Origin: Micromonospora sp. WMMD1120
GTDB taxonomy: Bacteria > Actinomycetota > Actinomycetes > Mycobacteriales > Micromonosporaceae
Assembly (NCBI RefSeq): GCF_029626235.1
Contig: NZ_JARUBO010000005.1
Span: 5,366,001 to 5,430,000 of the forward strand
DNA length: 64,000 nt
Reading direction: 5' to 3'
Part shown: piece after piece, positions 27,891 through 36,707 of the stretch
How positions within the stretch are numbered: the stretch's first letter is position 1
Layout of the letters: each line of letters opens with the position of its first letter
Made by a program: the position numbers and the translations under genes
The notes under the pieces: model-generated
Databases searched by the model: none
Seen by the model: only the letters and a program-made list of their open reading frames with translations
What the model was told of the DNA's origin: nothing

Positions 27891-29197
27891 CGGATGCCTC
27901 CGGATACGGCGGGGGTGACGGCGTCGGCGAGGGACGGGGTGGAGGTGGTGGGTCGGCGGACGCCACCGCGCAGCAGCACCGCCATGGTGGCGGCGACGAT
28001 GACCGAGCCGATGGCGTACGCCAGCTCGACCCGCAGGACCACCGGGGCGGGAAGCAACGTCACGACGATCAGCGCGGCGACGCCGGCGGTCCAGGCGACG
28101 GCCTGGGCCCGGTGCCGGTCGAGGGCGAGCAGGGCCTGGCCGAGCACCATCGCCCACAGGTAGGCGAGGGTGGCGACGCCGAGCCAGGCGAAGTCGCCGT
28201 GGCCGAGCACGCCGGGGGCGTCGAACAGGGCGCCGACCAGCCATGGGCCGAGCAGGATGGCGCCGACGGCCCCGGTGAGGCCGAGGGCGGTGACGATGCC
28301 GAGGGCCCGGCGCAGCAGGCTGTGGAAGCCGGCCCGGTCCCCGGTGGTGGCGGTGGTGGCCAGGCCGGGCAGCAGGGACGCCTGCATCGAGCCGAAGACG
28401 AACAGCGGGATGCGTACCAGCACGAGGGCGGAGAGCAGCGCGCCGGCGGCGGCGGTCTGGGTGGGCGCGAGCAACTGCACGTTGATCACGCCGATGTTGA
28501 CCACCACCTGGGAGAGCAGGCTGGAGGCGGTGAGCAGGCCGAGGCCGCGCAGCAGGGTGGCCCAGGCCACCGGCGTTCCGCCGCCGATGGCGCGCAGCAC
28601 CGGGGGCAGTGTGAGCAGGACGCTGGCCAGGGGCGCGGCGACCAGGACGACGCCGTACCAGACGGGGGAGGTCACTCCGGCGAGCCCGAGCAGGGCGACC
28701 ATGACGATGCGCAGGCCGCCGTCGATGCCGAGTTGGGTGCCGTACCAGGGGAAGAGTTGCAGGCCGGAGAGGACACCGCGGGTGGCGTAGGCGACGGCCA
28801 TCGCGGCGAGCGCGCCGACGAGCACGGTGACCATGGTGCCGTCGCCGCCGAAGAGTTTGTCGGCGAGGAGGTGCCGCCCGGCGGTGACGGCGAGCACCAG
28901 CACGCCGAGTGTCACGGCGGCCACCGTGACACCCCGGGCCAGCACCGGGCCGGGGGTGAGTCCCTGGCTGTGCCGGGCGGCGACGACCCGGGCGACCTCC
29001 TGCTCGATCGGCATGAACACGCCGATGCCGAGGGTGAAGACGATCGACCAGAGCACGGACAGGGAGTTGTAGTCGGCGGCGCTGAGGCTGTGGCCGGCGA
29101 CGGCGAGATGGACGTAGGAGGCGAGGCCGAGAAGACCCAGCCCGGCACCAACAGCGATGGTGCCGGGCGGGATCAGGCTCAGGAGACGACGGATCAC
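27887..29197 (-). CDS. Polysaccharide flippase-like membrane protein (MOP superfamily)
   Basis: 436 residues with about 12-14 membrane helices. The start PGTIAVGAGLGLLGLASYVH and the later GVFMPIEQEVARVVAARHSQ fit the Wzx/MATE-like oligosaccharide flippase group used for lipid-linked glycan export. GTG 29197 overlaps the upstream GT2 stop by 4 nt (GTGA), and its own stop overlaps the next GT2. The substrate is inferred to be a rhamnose-containing lipid-linked oligosaccharide from the operon. Confidence 0.8.
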   Translation of the reverse strand: MIRRLLSLIPPGTIAVGAGLGLLGLASYVHLAVAGHSLSAADYNSLSVLWSIVFTLGIGVFMPIEQEVARVVAARHSQGLTPGPVLARGVTVAAVTLGVLVLAVTAGRHLLADKLFGGDGTMVTVLVGALAAMAVAYATRGVLSGLQLFPWYGTQLGIDGGLRIVMVALLGLAGVTSPVWYGVVLVAAPLASVLLTLPPVLRAIGGGTPVAWATLLRGLGLLTASSLLSQVVVNIGVINVQLLAPTQTAAAGALLSALVLVRIPLFVFGSMQASLLPGLATTATTGDRAGFHSLLRRALGIVTALGLTGAVGAILLGPWLVGALFDAPGVLGHGDFAWLGVATLAYLWAMVLGQALLALDRHRAQAVAWTAGVAALIVVTLLPAPVVLRVELAYAIGSVIVAATMAVLLRGGVRRPTTSTPSLADAVTPAVSGGIR

Positions 29198-29895
29198 CGG
29201 CGAATGAGCGCCAGCGTGAGGACGGCGAACGCGCGGCCGAGGTAGATCATCGCGCGGGCGGGGGAGTGGCTGGGCGTGCCGGCCATCCGCTTGCGCATGG
29301 CGACCGGCACCTGCTTGATCCGGTAGCCCCGTCGGGCGGTGTGCACCAGCGTCTCCACTGTGTCGCCGAGGTACTCGGCCGGGTACCACCCGGCGAACAT
29401 CTCGATGACCCGCCGGTTGGCGGCCCGGAACCCGGAGGTGGTGTCGGTGAGCTTGGTGCGCGCGACCCGGGACAGCACGCCGGAGAGCATGATCATCGCC
29501 CAGCGGCGGGGGCCGCGGACGTTGTAGTCGCCCTCACCGGCGAACCGGGCGCCGATGACCAGGTCGTTGTCGTCGAGCAGGTCGACGAGCTTCGGCACGT
29601 ACCGGGGGTCGTGCTGGCCGTCGGCGTCGATCTGGATGGCGACGTCGTAGTCGTTGTCGCGCGCGTAGCGGTAGCCGAGTCGCATGGCGCCGCCGACGCC
29701 GAGGTTGTACGGCAGCTTGGCGACGCGGGCGCCGGCGGCCACGGCGACGGCGGCGGTGCGGTCGGTGGAGCCGTCGTCGACGACGAGGACGTCGACGCCG
29801 GGCAGTTCGCCGCGGACCTCGCCGACGACGTCGGCGATGGAGCCCGACTCGTTGAGGGCCGGGATGATGATCAGGGTGCGCTTGCCGTTAACCAT
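29194..29895 (-). CDS. GT2-family glycosyltransferase, polyprenyl-phosphate sugar synthase-like (DPM1 type)
   Basis: 233 residues. TLIIIPALNESGSIADVVGE, VDVLVVDDGSTDRTA, LPYNLGVGGAMRLGYRYA and IQIDADGQHDPRYVPKLVD (metal-binding DAD) are the DPM1/DPG-synthase hallmark motifs. These enzymes charge polyprenyl phosphate with mannose or another hexose. No membrane helices beyond a weak C-terminal hydrophobic segment. It overlaps the DUF2304 gene by 8 nt; DUF2304 proteins regularly accompany such transferases. Confidence 0.9.
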   Translation of the reverse strand: MVNGKRTLIIIPALNESGSIADVVGEVRGELPGVDVLVVDDGSTDRTAAVAVAAGARVAKLPYNLGVGGAMRLGYRYARDNDYDVAIQIDADGQHDPRYVPKLVDLLDDNDLVIGARFAGEGDYNVRGPRRWAMIMLSGVLSRVARTKLTDTTSGFRAANRRVIEMFAGWYPAEYLGDTVETLVHTARRGYRIKQVPVAMRKRMAGTPSHSPARAMIYLGRAFAVLTLALIRR

Positions 29896-30259
29896 CGCGG
29901 GACACCAGTTCGTCTCGGGCTGCCCGGTCCGCGTCGATCTGCGCGCGGAGCAGGGCGAAATCTTCGGCCAGGGTGCGGGTTTCCTCTTCCAACGCGCTGA
30001 CCTCCCAGCTCAGGTGCACGCACACGAGCAGCAGGAAGACGATGCCGAGGAAGAGCACCAGGCTGACACCGGAGGCGACGCCGAGGAGCCCAGCGACGCT
30101 GTCGAGCAGCCGGGGGAACAGGGACAGCGGGATCACGACGACCAGGACGGCGAGCCAGAGCATGCCGTACTTCTCGCGCAGCTGACGGCGGCGCAGCAGC
30201 TCGACGATGGTGCCGAGGAGCAGCAGGCCGGTCAGGCCGGTGACGAGGGTGAGCTTCAT
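29888..30259 (-). CDS. DUF2304 small membrane protein
   Basis: 123 residues: three membrane helices (about 2-20, 32-52, 68-90) then a coiled-coil tail WEVSALEEETRTLAEDFALL. Matches the DUF2304 family in length and in the REKYGMLWLAVLVVV motif. These proteins sit beside DPM1-like transferases and are thought to assist them at the membrane; the biochemical role is unknown. ATG 30259 overlaps the rmlD stop (ATGA). Confidence 0.88.
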   Translation of the reverse strand: MKLTLVTGLTGLLLLGTIVELLRRRQLREKYGMLWLAVLVVVIPLSLFPRLLDSVAGLLGVASGVSLVLFLGIVFLLLVCVHLSWEVSALEEETRTLAEDFALLRAQIDADRAARDELVSRDG

Positions 30260-31143
30260 GCGACCTTCCACGGGGCGGGTGGAGCGGGGGAGTGGAACGC
30301 GTCAACCAGGGCGCTGTGCCAGTCCGGCAGCGGCGGCAGACCGACGGCTGCCCAGCGGCTGTGCCCCAGCACACTGTACGCAGGCCGGGGTGCGGGACGT
30401 GGATACCGGTCACTGGTGGTGGGTCGGATCCGGTCCGGGTCCAGCCCGGCCAGCGTGAACGTGGCGCGGGCCAGGCCGTACCAGGTGGTCTGGCCCGCGC
30501 AGGTGCCGTGGTAGACCCCGGGCGGGGCCTGCCCGGCCAGCGCGGCGTCGGCGAGCGCGACCAGACGCTCGGCGAGGGCGTACGACCAGGTGGGCTGCCC
30601 GTGCTGGTCGTCGACCACGTCGAGGTGCTCGCGCTGGCCGGCGAGCCGGAGCATGGTGGCCACGAAGTTGGGGCCGTGCGCGCCGTACAGCCAGGCGGTG
30701 CGCACGACGTACCCGGTGTCGGGCAGCAGTCGCGCGACGGCCTGCTCGCCGACCAGCTTGCCGCGGCCGTACGCGTTGACCGGCGCGGTGGGCGCGTCCT
30801 CCGGGTAGGGGGTGTCGGCGTTGCCCGCGAGGACGTAGTCGGTGGAGACCTGGATCAGCCGGGTCCCGTCGGTGGCGCACGCCGCGGCGAGGTTCGCCAC
30901 GCCCGTGCCGTTGACGGCCGTGGCCGCCGCCTCGTCGGTCTCGGCGCCGTCGACGTTCGTCCAGGCGGCCGCGTTGATGACGAGGTCGTGCCCGGCGACG
31001 GCCGCGCGGACCGCCGTCGGGTCGGTGATGTCCAGGTCGCCGCGGGTGGCGGCGGTCACCTTCAGGTCGGACCGGCGGCCCAGCACGGTGACCAGGTCCC
31101 GGCCGAGCATGCCGCCCGCGCCGGTGACGAGCAGTCGGGTCAT
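30256..31143 (-). CDS. rmlD: dTDP-4-dehydrorhamnose reductase
   Basis: 295 residues, extended SDR: LLVTGAGGMLGRDLV binds the nucleotide, STDYVLAG and YGRGKLVGE supply the catalytic Tyr-x3-Lys, and GVYHGTCAGQTTWYGLA is typical of the C-terminal part. Final NAD(P)H-dependent step to dTDP-L-rhamnose. The frame extends further upstream, but ATG 31143 overlaps the rmlB stop (ATGA) and begins exactly at the Rossmann strand, so it is preferred. Confidence 0.95.
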   Translation of the reverse strand: MTRLLVTGAGGMLGRDLVTVLGRRSDLKVTAATRGDLDITDPTAVRAAVAGHDLVINAAAWTNVDGAETDEAAATAVNGTGVANLAAACATDGTRLIQVSTDYVLAGNADTPYPEDAPTAPVNAYGRGKLVGEQAVARLLPDTGYVVRTAWLYGAHGPNFVATMLRLAGQREHLDVVDDQHGQPTWSYALAERLVALADAALAGQAPPGVYHGTCAGQTTWYGLARATFTLAGLDPDRIRPTTSDRYPRPAPRPAYSVLGHSRWAAVGLPPLPDWHSALVDAFHSPAPPAPWKVA

Positions 31144-32141
31144 GCCGTCGGGGCGGACTTGAGGGGCTCCCACCAGGTGCGGTTGTCCCGGTACCAGCGG
31201 ACGGTGTCGGCGAGGCCCTGGTCCAGGGTGATGCTGGGGGTGTAGCCCAGCTCATCGCTGATCTTGGTGATGTCGAGGGAGTAGCGGCGGTCGTGGCCCT
31301 TGCGGTCGGTGACCGGGACGACCCGGTCCCAGCCGGCGTCGCAGGCGTCGAGGAGCAGGCCGGTGAGCTCCTTGTTGGTCAGCTCGGTGCCGCCGCCGAT
31401 GTTGTAGACCTCGCCGGCGCGGCCCTTCTGCTGCACCAGCGCGATGCCCCGGCAGTGGTCGTGCACGTGCAGCCAGTCGCGGATGTTGCCGCCGTCGCCG
31501 TAGAGGGGCACGGTGCCGCCGTCGAGCAGGTTGGTGACGAACAGCGGGATGACCTTCTCCGGGAACTGGTACGGGCCGTAGTTGTTGGAGCAGCGGGTGA
31601 CCACCACGTCCGTGCCGTGGGTGCGGTGGTACGACAGCGCCAGCAGGTCGGAGCCGGCCTTCGACGCCGAGTACGGCGAGTTCGGGGAGAGCGGCCAGGT
31701 CTCGGTCCAGGAGCCCTCGTCGATCGAGCCGTAGACCTCGTCGGTGGAGACGTGCACGAACCGGCCGGTGCCGTGGCGCAGCGCGGCGTCGAGCAGCGTC
31801 TGGGTGCCCAGCACGTTGGTGGTGACGAACGGCGCGGCGCCGGCGATCGAGCGGTCGACGTGCGACTCGGCGGCGAAGTGCACGATCACGTCGTGGTCGG
31901 CGACGACCTCGTCGACGACGACCGGGTCGCAGATGTCGCCCTGCACGAACCGCAGGCGTGGGTCGTTCCGGACTGGCTCGAGGTTGGCCAGGTTGCCCGA
32001 GTAGGTCAGCTTGTCGAGCACGGTCACGACCGCCGGCTCGATCGGCGGCACGCCGTCGGCGCTGCCGAGGGGTTTGCCCAGCAACAGGCGCACGTACTCC
32101 GACCCGATGAATCCGGCTCCGCCGGTGACGAGGATCCTCAC
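31140..32141 (-). CDS. rmlB: dTDP-glucose 4,6-dehydratase
   Basis: 333 residues. MRILVTGGAGFIGSEYVRLL is the NAD site, STDEVYGS carries the Thr-Asp-Glu catalytic triplet, and YSASKAGSDLL the Tyr-x3-Lys. Converts dTDP-glucose to dTDP-4-keto-6-deoxyglucose. GTG 32141 is chosen: it begins at the conserved strand and TATACT lies 9 nt upstream. The longer upstream frame (MPGVTPAVAYTSG) has no family support. Heads a six-gene operon with 4- to 8-nt overlaps throughout; diverges from rmlA. Confidence 0.96.
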   Translation of the reverse strand: MRILVTGGAGFIGSEYVRLLLGKPLGSADGVPPIEPAVVTVLDKLTYSGNLANLEPVRNDPRLRFVQGDICDPVVVDEVVADHDVIVHFAAESHVDRSIAGAAPFVTTNVLGTQTLLDAALRHGTGRFVHVSTDEVYGSIDEGSWTETWPLSPNSPYSASKAGSDLLALSYHRTHGTDVVVTRCSNNYGPYQFPEKVIPLFVTNLLDGGTVPLYGDGGNIRDWLHVHDHCRGIALVQQKGRAGEVYNIGGGTELTNKELTGLLLDACDAGWDRVVPVTDRKGHDRRYSLDITKISDELGYTPSITLDQGLADTVRWYRDNRTWWEPLKSAPTA

Positions 32142-32150
32142 GGGTCCGGA

Positions 32151-32156
32151 AGTATA
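32151..32156 (-). promoter_or_regulatory. -10 element of the rmlB operon
   Basis: TATACT on the minus strand, 9 nt before GTG 32141. Confidence 0.55.
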
Positions 32157-32204
32157 CGCGACAGCCGGGGTCACACCCGGCACGCGACCCCGCGCCCGTG
32201 CCGC

Positions 32205-32210
32205 TAGGCT
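32205..32210 (+). promoter_or_regulatory. -10 element of rmlAC
   Basis: TAGGCT, 6 nt before GTG 32217; with the rmlB promoter it forms a compact divergent control region of 75 nt. Confidence 0.55.
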
Positions 32211-32216
32211 TCCCCG

Positions 32217-33104
32217 GTGCGTGGAATCCTACTTGCCGGCGGCACCGGGTCGCGGCTCTGGCCGATCACCCGGGCGGTCTCGAAGCAGCTGATGCCGGTC
32301 TTCGACAAGCCGATGATCTACTACCCGCTCTCCACCCTGGTGATGTCCGGGGTCCGGGAGATCCTGGTGATCACGACTCCGGACGACCAGGACCAGTTCC
32401 GTCGCCTGCTCGGCGACGGCAGCCAGTTCGGCCTGCGCCTGGAGTACGCGGCGCAGGAGCGCCCGGAGGGCATCGCCCAGGCGTTCATCCTGGGCGCGGA
32501 CTTCATCGGCGCCGAGTCGGTGGCGCTGGTGCTCGGCGACAACATCTTCCACGGCGTGGGTCTGGGTCGGCAGCTCGCCGCGCACGGCGAGCCGGTGGGC
32601 GGGCGGGTCTTCGCCTACCAGGTGTCCAACCCGCAGGAGTACGGCGTCGTCGACTTCGACGCCGACGGCCGGGTGCTGTCGATCGAGGAGAAGCCGGCCC
32701 GGCCGAAGTCCCGCTACGCGGTGCCCGGTCTGTACTTCTACGACAACCGGGTCGTGGACATCGCCCGCAAGCTCACCCCGAGCGCCCGCGGCGAGCTGGA
32801 GATCACGGCGGTCAACGAGGTGTACCGGGAGACCGGCGAGCTGTCGGTGACGGTGCTGGACCGGGGGACCGCCTGGCTGGACACCGGCACGTTCACCTCG
32901 ATGATGCAGGCCGCCGAGTTCGTCCGGGTGGTCGAGGAGCGGCAGGGTCTGAAGATCGGCTGTGTCGAGGAGGTCGCCTGGCGGGCCGGCCTGATCGACG
33001 ACGCGCAGCTGCGCGCGCTCGCCGAGCCGCTGACCAAGAGCGGCTACGGCGACTACCTGCTCGGTCTGCTGGCCGAGAAGAACGGCGACGGGACGAGCTG
33101 GTGA
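32217..33104 (+). CDS. rmlA: Glucose-1-phosphate thymidylyltransferase
   Basis: 295 residues. [20 protein letters not shown] followed by [16 protein letters not shown] is the nucleotidyltransferase signature; [19 protein letters not shown] and [13 protein letters not shown] are specific to RmlA. Makes dTDP-glucose from dTTP and glucose-1-phosphate, the first step of dTDP-rhamnose synthesis, normally inhibited by the product. GTG 32217 begins 6 nt after TAGGCT. Its TGA overlaps the rmlC GTG. Confidence 0.97.
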   Translation: MRGILLAGGTGSRLWPITRAVSKQLMPVFDKPMIYYPLSTLVMSGVREILVITTPDDQDQFRRLLGDGSQFGLRLEYAAQERPEGIAQAFILGADFIGAESVALVLGDNIFHGVGLGRQLAAHGEPVGGRVFAYQVSNPQEYGVVDFDADGRVLSIEEKPARPKSRYAVPGLYFYDNRVVDIARKLTPSARGELEITAVNEVYRETGELSVTVLDRGTAWLDTGTFTSMMQAAEFVRVVEERQGLKIGCVEEVAWRAGLIDDAQLRALAEPLTKSGYGDYLLGLLAEKNGDGTSW

Positions 33105-33724
33105 AGATCCGGGAGCTGGGCATCGAGGGCGCCTGGGAGATCACCCCCCAGCAGCACGGCGACCCGCGCGGGATGTTCATGGAGTGGTACCGCTTCGACC
33201 GGCTCGCCGAGGCGGTCGGGCATCCGCTGCGGTTGGCTCAGGCCAACCTGTCGGTGTCCGCGCGTGGCGTGGTCCGCGGGGTGCACTTCGCCGACGTCCC
33301 GCCCGGGCAGGCGAAGTACGTCACCTGCGTGCGGGGCGCCGTCCTCGACGTGATCGTGGACCTGCGGGTGGGCTCGCCGACCTTCGGCCGGTGGGAGGGC
33401 GTCCGACTGGACGACACCGACCGGCGGGCCGTCTACCTCAGCGAGGGCCTCGGGCACGGGTTCTGCGCGCTGACCGACGACGCGACCCTGAGTTACCTCT
33501 GCTCGGCCACCTACAACCCGACCGGCGAGCACGCGGTGCACCCGCTCGACGACGAGTTGGGCATCGAGTGGCCGGCCGACGTCCCGCAGCTGTCCGCCCG
33601 CGACGACGCGGCGCCGACCCTCGCGCAGGCCCGCGAGCGGGGCCTGCTACCGGAGTACGACGCCTGCCGGCGCTTCGTGGCGACCCTCGGCCCGGACGGA
33701 ATGTCGCACTCAACCGGTATGTGA
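33101..33724 (+). CDS. rmlC: dTDP-4-dehydrorhamnose 3,5-epimerase (or related sugar epimerase)
   Basis: 207 residues of the RmlC cupin: [34 protein letters not shown] with the catalytic His, [20 protein letters not shown] and [17 protein letters not shown]. Epimerises C3 and C5 of the keto intermediate. Slightly longer than typical RmlC by a C-terminal tail. GTG 33101 overlaps rmlA by 4 nt. Some RmlC homologues act on other dTDP-sugars, but the complete rmlABCD set supports rhamnose. Confidence 0.93.
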   Translation: MKIRELGIEGAWEITPQQHGDPRGMFMEWYRFDRLAEAVGHPLRLAQANLSVSARGVVRGVHFADVPPGQAKYVTCVRGAVLDVIVDLRVGSPTFGRWEGVRLDDTDRRAVYLSEGLGHGFCALTDDATLSYLCSATYNPTGEHAVHPLDDELGIEWPADVPQLSARDDAAPTLAQARERGLLPEYDACRRFVATLGPDGMSHSTGM

Positions 33725-33780
33725 CAGCGCTCGGAGCACGACCTGTGGTCTGACAGTGACGAACCGACCCTCCGGGCGGC

Positions 33781-33786
33781 TAATGT
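33781..33786 (+). promoter_or_regulatory. -10 element of pafA
   Basis: TAATGT, 6 nt before ATG 33793; leaderless arrangement. Confidence 0.6.
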
Positions 33787-33792
33787 CTCACC

Positions 33793-35151
33793 ATGGAGCG
33801 GCGAATCTTCGGCCTCGAGACCGAGTACGGCGTCACCTGCACCTATCGCGGGCAGCGACGGCTGTCCCCGGACGAGGTCGCGCGGTATCTGTTCCGCCGC
33901 GTGGTGTCCTGGGGCCGGTCGAGCAACGTCTTCCTGCGTAACGGAGCCCGGCTCTACCTGGACGTCGGGTCGCACCCGGAGTACGCGACTCCGGAGTGCG
34001 ACTCGGTGACCGATCTGGTCGCGCACGACCGGGCCGGCGAACGGATCCTCGAGGGTCTGCTCGTCGACGCCGAGAAGCGGCTGCACGACGAGGGCATCGC
34101 GGGTGAGATCTACCTGTTCAAGAACAACACCGACTCGGCCGGCAACTCGTACGGCTGCCACGAGAACTACCTGGTCTCCCGGCACGGCGAGTTCGGCCGG
34201 CTCGCCGACGTGCTCATTCCGTTCCTGGTGACCCGGCAGTTGATCTGCGGGGCCGGAAAGGTGCTGCAGACCCCGCGCGGCGCGGTCTACTGCCTGTCGC
34301 AGCGGGCCGAACACATCTGGGAGGGCGTCTCCTCGGCGACCACCCGCAGTCGCCCGATCATCAACACCCGCGACGAGCCGCACGCCGACGCCGAGCGCTA
34401 CCGGCGGCTGCACGTGATCGTCGGCGACTCCAACATGAACGAGGTCACCACGCTGCTCAAGGTCGGCACCGCCGACATCGTGCTGCGGATGATCGAGGCC
34501 GGGGTGGTGATGCGCGACCTGTCCCTGGAGAACCCGATCCGGGCCATCCGGGAGGTGTCGCACGACATCACCGGCCGGCGCAAGGTGCGGTTGGCCTCCG
34601 GCAAGGAGGTCAGCGCGCTCGACATCCAGCAGGAATACCTGGCCAAGGCCACCGAGTTCGTCGAGCGGCGCGGCGGCGACCAGGCGGCCAAGCGGGTCGT
34701 CGAGCTGTGGGGCCGGGTGCTGCACGCCGTCGAGACCGGCGACCTGGAGCCGGTCGCCCGGGAGATCGACTGGGTCAGCAAGCTGCGGCTCATCGAGCGC
34801 TACCAGCGCAAGCACGACCTGCCGCTGTCGCATCCCCGGGTGGCGCAGATGGACCTGGCGTACCACGACGTGCGGCGGGGCCGGGGTCTCTACGGGTTGC
34901 TGGAGCGTCGGGGCGACGTCGACCGGGTCGCGACCGACCCGGAGATCTTCGAGGCCAAGGAGACCCCGCCGCAGACCACCCGGGCGCGGCTGCGCGGCGA
35001 GTTCATCCGGCACGCCCAGGAGAAGCGGCGCGACTTCACCGTCGACTGGGTGCACCTGAAGCTCAACGACCAGGCGCAGCGCACAGTGCTCTGCAAGGAC
35101 CCGTTCCGGGCGTACGACGAGCGGGTGGAACGGCTGATCGCCAGCATGTGA
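33793..35151 (+). CDS. pafA: Pup-protein ligase
   Basis: 452 residues. [55 protein letters not shown] and [20 protein letters not shown] show the same ligase fold as Dop, but the Dop-loop insertion is absent, which identifies PafA. The C-terminal domain ends VERLIASM. It forms an isopeptide bond between the C-terminal Glu of Pup and substrate lysines, consuming ATP. Separated from the pup/prc genes by the rhamnose locus, as it is separated from them in mycobacteria. Confidence 0.97.
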   Translation: MERRIFGLETEYGVTCTYRGQRRLSPDEVARYLFRRVVSWGRSSNVFLRNGARLYLDVGSHPEYATPECDSVTDLVAHDRAGERILEGLLVDAEKRLHDEGIAGEIYLFKNNTDSAGNSYGCHENYLVSRHGEFGRLADVLIPFLVTRQLICGAGKVLQTPRGAVYCLSQRAEHIWEGVSSATTRSRPIINTRDEPHADAERYRRLHVIVGDSNMNEVTTLLKVGTADIVLRMIEAGVVMRDLSLENPIRAIREVSHDITGRRKVRLASGKEVSALDIQQEYLAKATEFVERRGGDQAAKRVVELWGRVLHAVETGDLEPVAREIDWVSKLRLIERYQRKHDLPLSHPRVAQMDLAYHDVRRGRGLYGLLERRGDVDRVATDPEIFEAKETPPQTTRARLRGEFIRHAQEKRRDFTVDWVHLKLNDQAQRTVLCKDPFRAYDERVERLIASM

Positions 35152-35160
35152 CCGGGTGGG

Positions 35161-35195
35161 TCGACCCCGGCGGCGGTCCCCGCCGTCGGGGTCGA
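35161..35195. terminator. Terminator of pafA
   Basis: TCGACCCCGGCGGCGG (35161-35176) pairs with CCGCCGTCGGGGTCGA (35180-35195), one G-U pair, 3-nt loop. Confidence 0.85.
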
Positions 35196-35204
35196 ACGGC
35201 CCGG

Positions 35205-35210
35205 TAGGCT
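35205..35210 (+). promoter_or_regulatory. -10 element of the 64-residue membrane protein gene
   Basis: TAGGCT, 9 nt before ATG 35220. Confidence 0.45.
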
Positions 35211-35219
35211 GGGCGCGCC

Positions 35220-35414
35220 ATGACGACATCTGGACCATCCGACCCGACCGACCGCGGCACCGAGCGGCAGAACTGGGTCGAACGCCGGCGCGAGAAGATC
35301 CGCGCCGAGATCGAGCGCAACCGGCGCGGCGACTACACCGTGCCGACCTGGGTGCTGGCCCTGGCCCTGGCCCTCATCGTAGGCGGCTGGCTAGCCCTGA
35401 TCTTCCTCTCCTGA
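35220..35414 (+). CDS. Small tail-anchored membrane protein
   Basis: 64 residues: a charged N-terminus (NWVERRREKIRAEIERNRRG, partly helical) and one C-terminal membrane helix, VPTWVLALALALIVGGWLAL. No recognised family. The start is supported by TAGGCT 9 nt upstream; there is no ribosome-binding site. Lies between the pafA terminator and the inverted-repeat element, as a separate unit. Confidence 0.7.
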   Translation: MTTSGPSDPTDRGTERQNWVERRREKIRAEIERNRRGDYTVPTWVLALALALIVGGWLALIFLS

Positions 35415-35456
35415 CCCCCCACCCCCGCCCGTGCCGCCCCACCCCGCCCAGGCCGA

Positions 35457-35576
35457 GTTGATCATGAAGTTAGCGCCACGACACGCCGGGCGGACGGGTC
35501 ATAACTTCATGATCAACGGGGGAGGTGGGGGAGGTGGGGGAGGTGGGGTCGGTGGGGGGACCGGGGGTGGGGGGTG
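35457..35576. repeat. Inverted-repeat element, copy B, with G-rich tract
   Basis: Left arm 35457-35472 and right arm 35502-35517 match for 16 bp (GTTGATCATGAAGTTA). The loop contains CGACACGCCGGGCGG, nearly the loop of copy A. A C-rich tract (35415-35450) precedes and a G-rich tract with three GGTGGGGGA-like units (35518-35576) follows. The right part is translated as the C-terminus of the DUF3866 gene and the left arm provides its TAA. Confidence 0.85.
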
Positions 35577-36648
35577 TTGCGGCGTGGCGGCCGGCTGCGG
35601 CTGCTGCCAGGAAGTAGGCGTGGTCGGCGTCCAGGCCGCGGCCCATGGTGGACAGTGGCACGGCGCTGGCGCGCAGGGCGGCGTCCAAGCCGTCGGTGGG
35701 GACCCGGACGATCCGGTGCCGCGCCGCCAGCGGGGCCAGGGCCGCGTCGACCTCGGCCGCCAGGTCCGCCGCCAGGCCGTCGGGCACCACCAGCTCCGCC
35801 GGGGCGAGCGCCACCCGGCCGTACGCGGTGAGGCTGTGGTGCGACACGCCCCGGTGCCGGGGGCGCGGGTCGGCGTTGGAGATGCGCAGCGAGCCGACCG
35901 GCCGCCCACCCAGCGTGGCGACGGCGTTGACCGCCTCCCCGACGGCGACGCCGGAGAAACCCCAGCGGGTGCCGGTGCCCAGGTTGCCGGGTCCCTGGGC
36001 CACGACGGCGATGTCGGCCTCCAGCACGTGGCGCGCGGCGAGCAGGCCGCCGTGCACAGTGGTGGCCTCCAGGTCACCGCCGAAGGACTGCCCGACGGTG
36101 ATCGTCCCGACCAGATCGTCGCGCAGCCCGGCGAGGGTCCGGGAGAACCAGGCCGGCAGCGCCCCGCCGTCGGTGAACAGGTACGCCACCCGCGCCCGGG
36201 GAGCGTCGGCCCGGATGCCGGCCAGGATCGCCGGCAGCGCCGAGTGCAGGTCGGCGGTGACCACCGGCAGGCCGTTCAGGTCGTCCGCCTCGGCCAGCAC
36301 GTCGCGGTGCGGGGAGGCCTCCTCGTCGACACCCAGCAGGATCGGCTGCAACGGGGTGTAGCGGGCCTTCACCAGGTGCCCGGCGTCGCGGGTGTCGCCG
36401 GCGTCCGGCGGGTCCGGCGGCAGCCGGTCCGGCACCGCCACCACGAGGGCGTACCCGCCGGTGCCCAACCCCATCAGCAGCGCGCCGGCGTTGAGCAGCA
36501 CCCGGTCGCCGGGCTCGGGAGTGCCGACCAGCTCCGGGTACGCCAGGGCCCGCATCCGCGTGCCGTCGGGCAGGTCGACGTCCAACTCGACCGCCCCGGT
36601 CCACTGCCGTCGCAGCCTCGCCACCGTCCCCGTACGCCATCGCACCAT
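35470..36648 (-). CDS. DUF3866 protein with element-derived C-terminal tail
   Basis: 392 residues. DUF3866 features include VELDVDLPDGTRMRALAYPE, VGQSFGGDLEATTVHGGLLA, VAQGPGNLGTGTRWGFSGVA and SHHSLTAYGRVALAP; function unknown. The family normally ends near YFLAAAAAGRHAA. Here 35 more residues follow: TPPTPGPPTDPTSPTSPTSP from the G-rich tract, then VDHEVMTRPPGVSWR from the palindrome, ending at a TAA inside its left arm. ATG 36648 follows TAGCGT by 7 nt; an upstream ATG (MPVMV) is rejected. Confidence 0.85.
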   Translation of the reverse strand: MVRWRTGTVARLRRQWTGAVELDVDLPDGTRMRALAYPELVGTPEPGDRVLLNAGALLMGLGTGGYALVVAVPDRLPPDPPDAGDTRDAGHLVKARYTPLQPILLGVDEEASPHRDVLAEADDLNGLPVVTADLHSALPAILAGIRADAPRARVAYLFTDGGALPAWFSRTLAGLRDDLVGTITVGQSFGGDLEATTVHGGLLAARHVLEADIAVVAQGPGNLGTGTRWGFSGVAVGEAVNAVATLGGRPVGSLRISNADPRPRHRGVSHHSLTAYGRVALAPAELVVPDGLAADLAAEVDAALAPLAARHRIVRVPTDGLDAALRASAVPLSTMGRGLDADHAYFLAAAAAGRHAATPPTPGPPTDPTSPTSPTSPVDHEVMTRPPGVSWR

Positions 36649-36655
36649 GACGGGC

Positions 36656-36661
36656 ACGCTA
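36656..36661 (-). promoter_or_regulatory. -10 element of the DUF3866 gene
   Basis: TAGCGT on the minus strand, 7 nt before ATG 36648. Confidence 0.5.
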
Positions 36662-36664
36662 GCC

Positions 36665-36686
36665 GCGCGGGCCCGACGGCCCGCGC
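36665..36686. terminator. Hairpin after the cation efflux gene
   Basis: GCGCGGGCC pairs with GGCCCGCGC around CGAC, 22 nt beyond the stop at 36708. Confidence 0.6.
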
Positions 36687-36707
36687 CCGGGTGCTGCCCG
36701 GCGGGGG

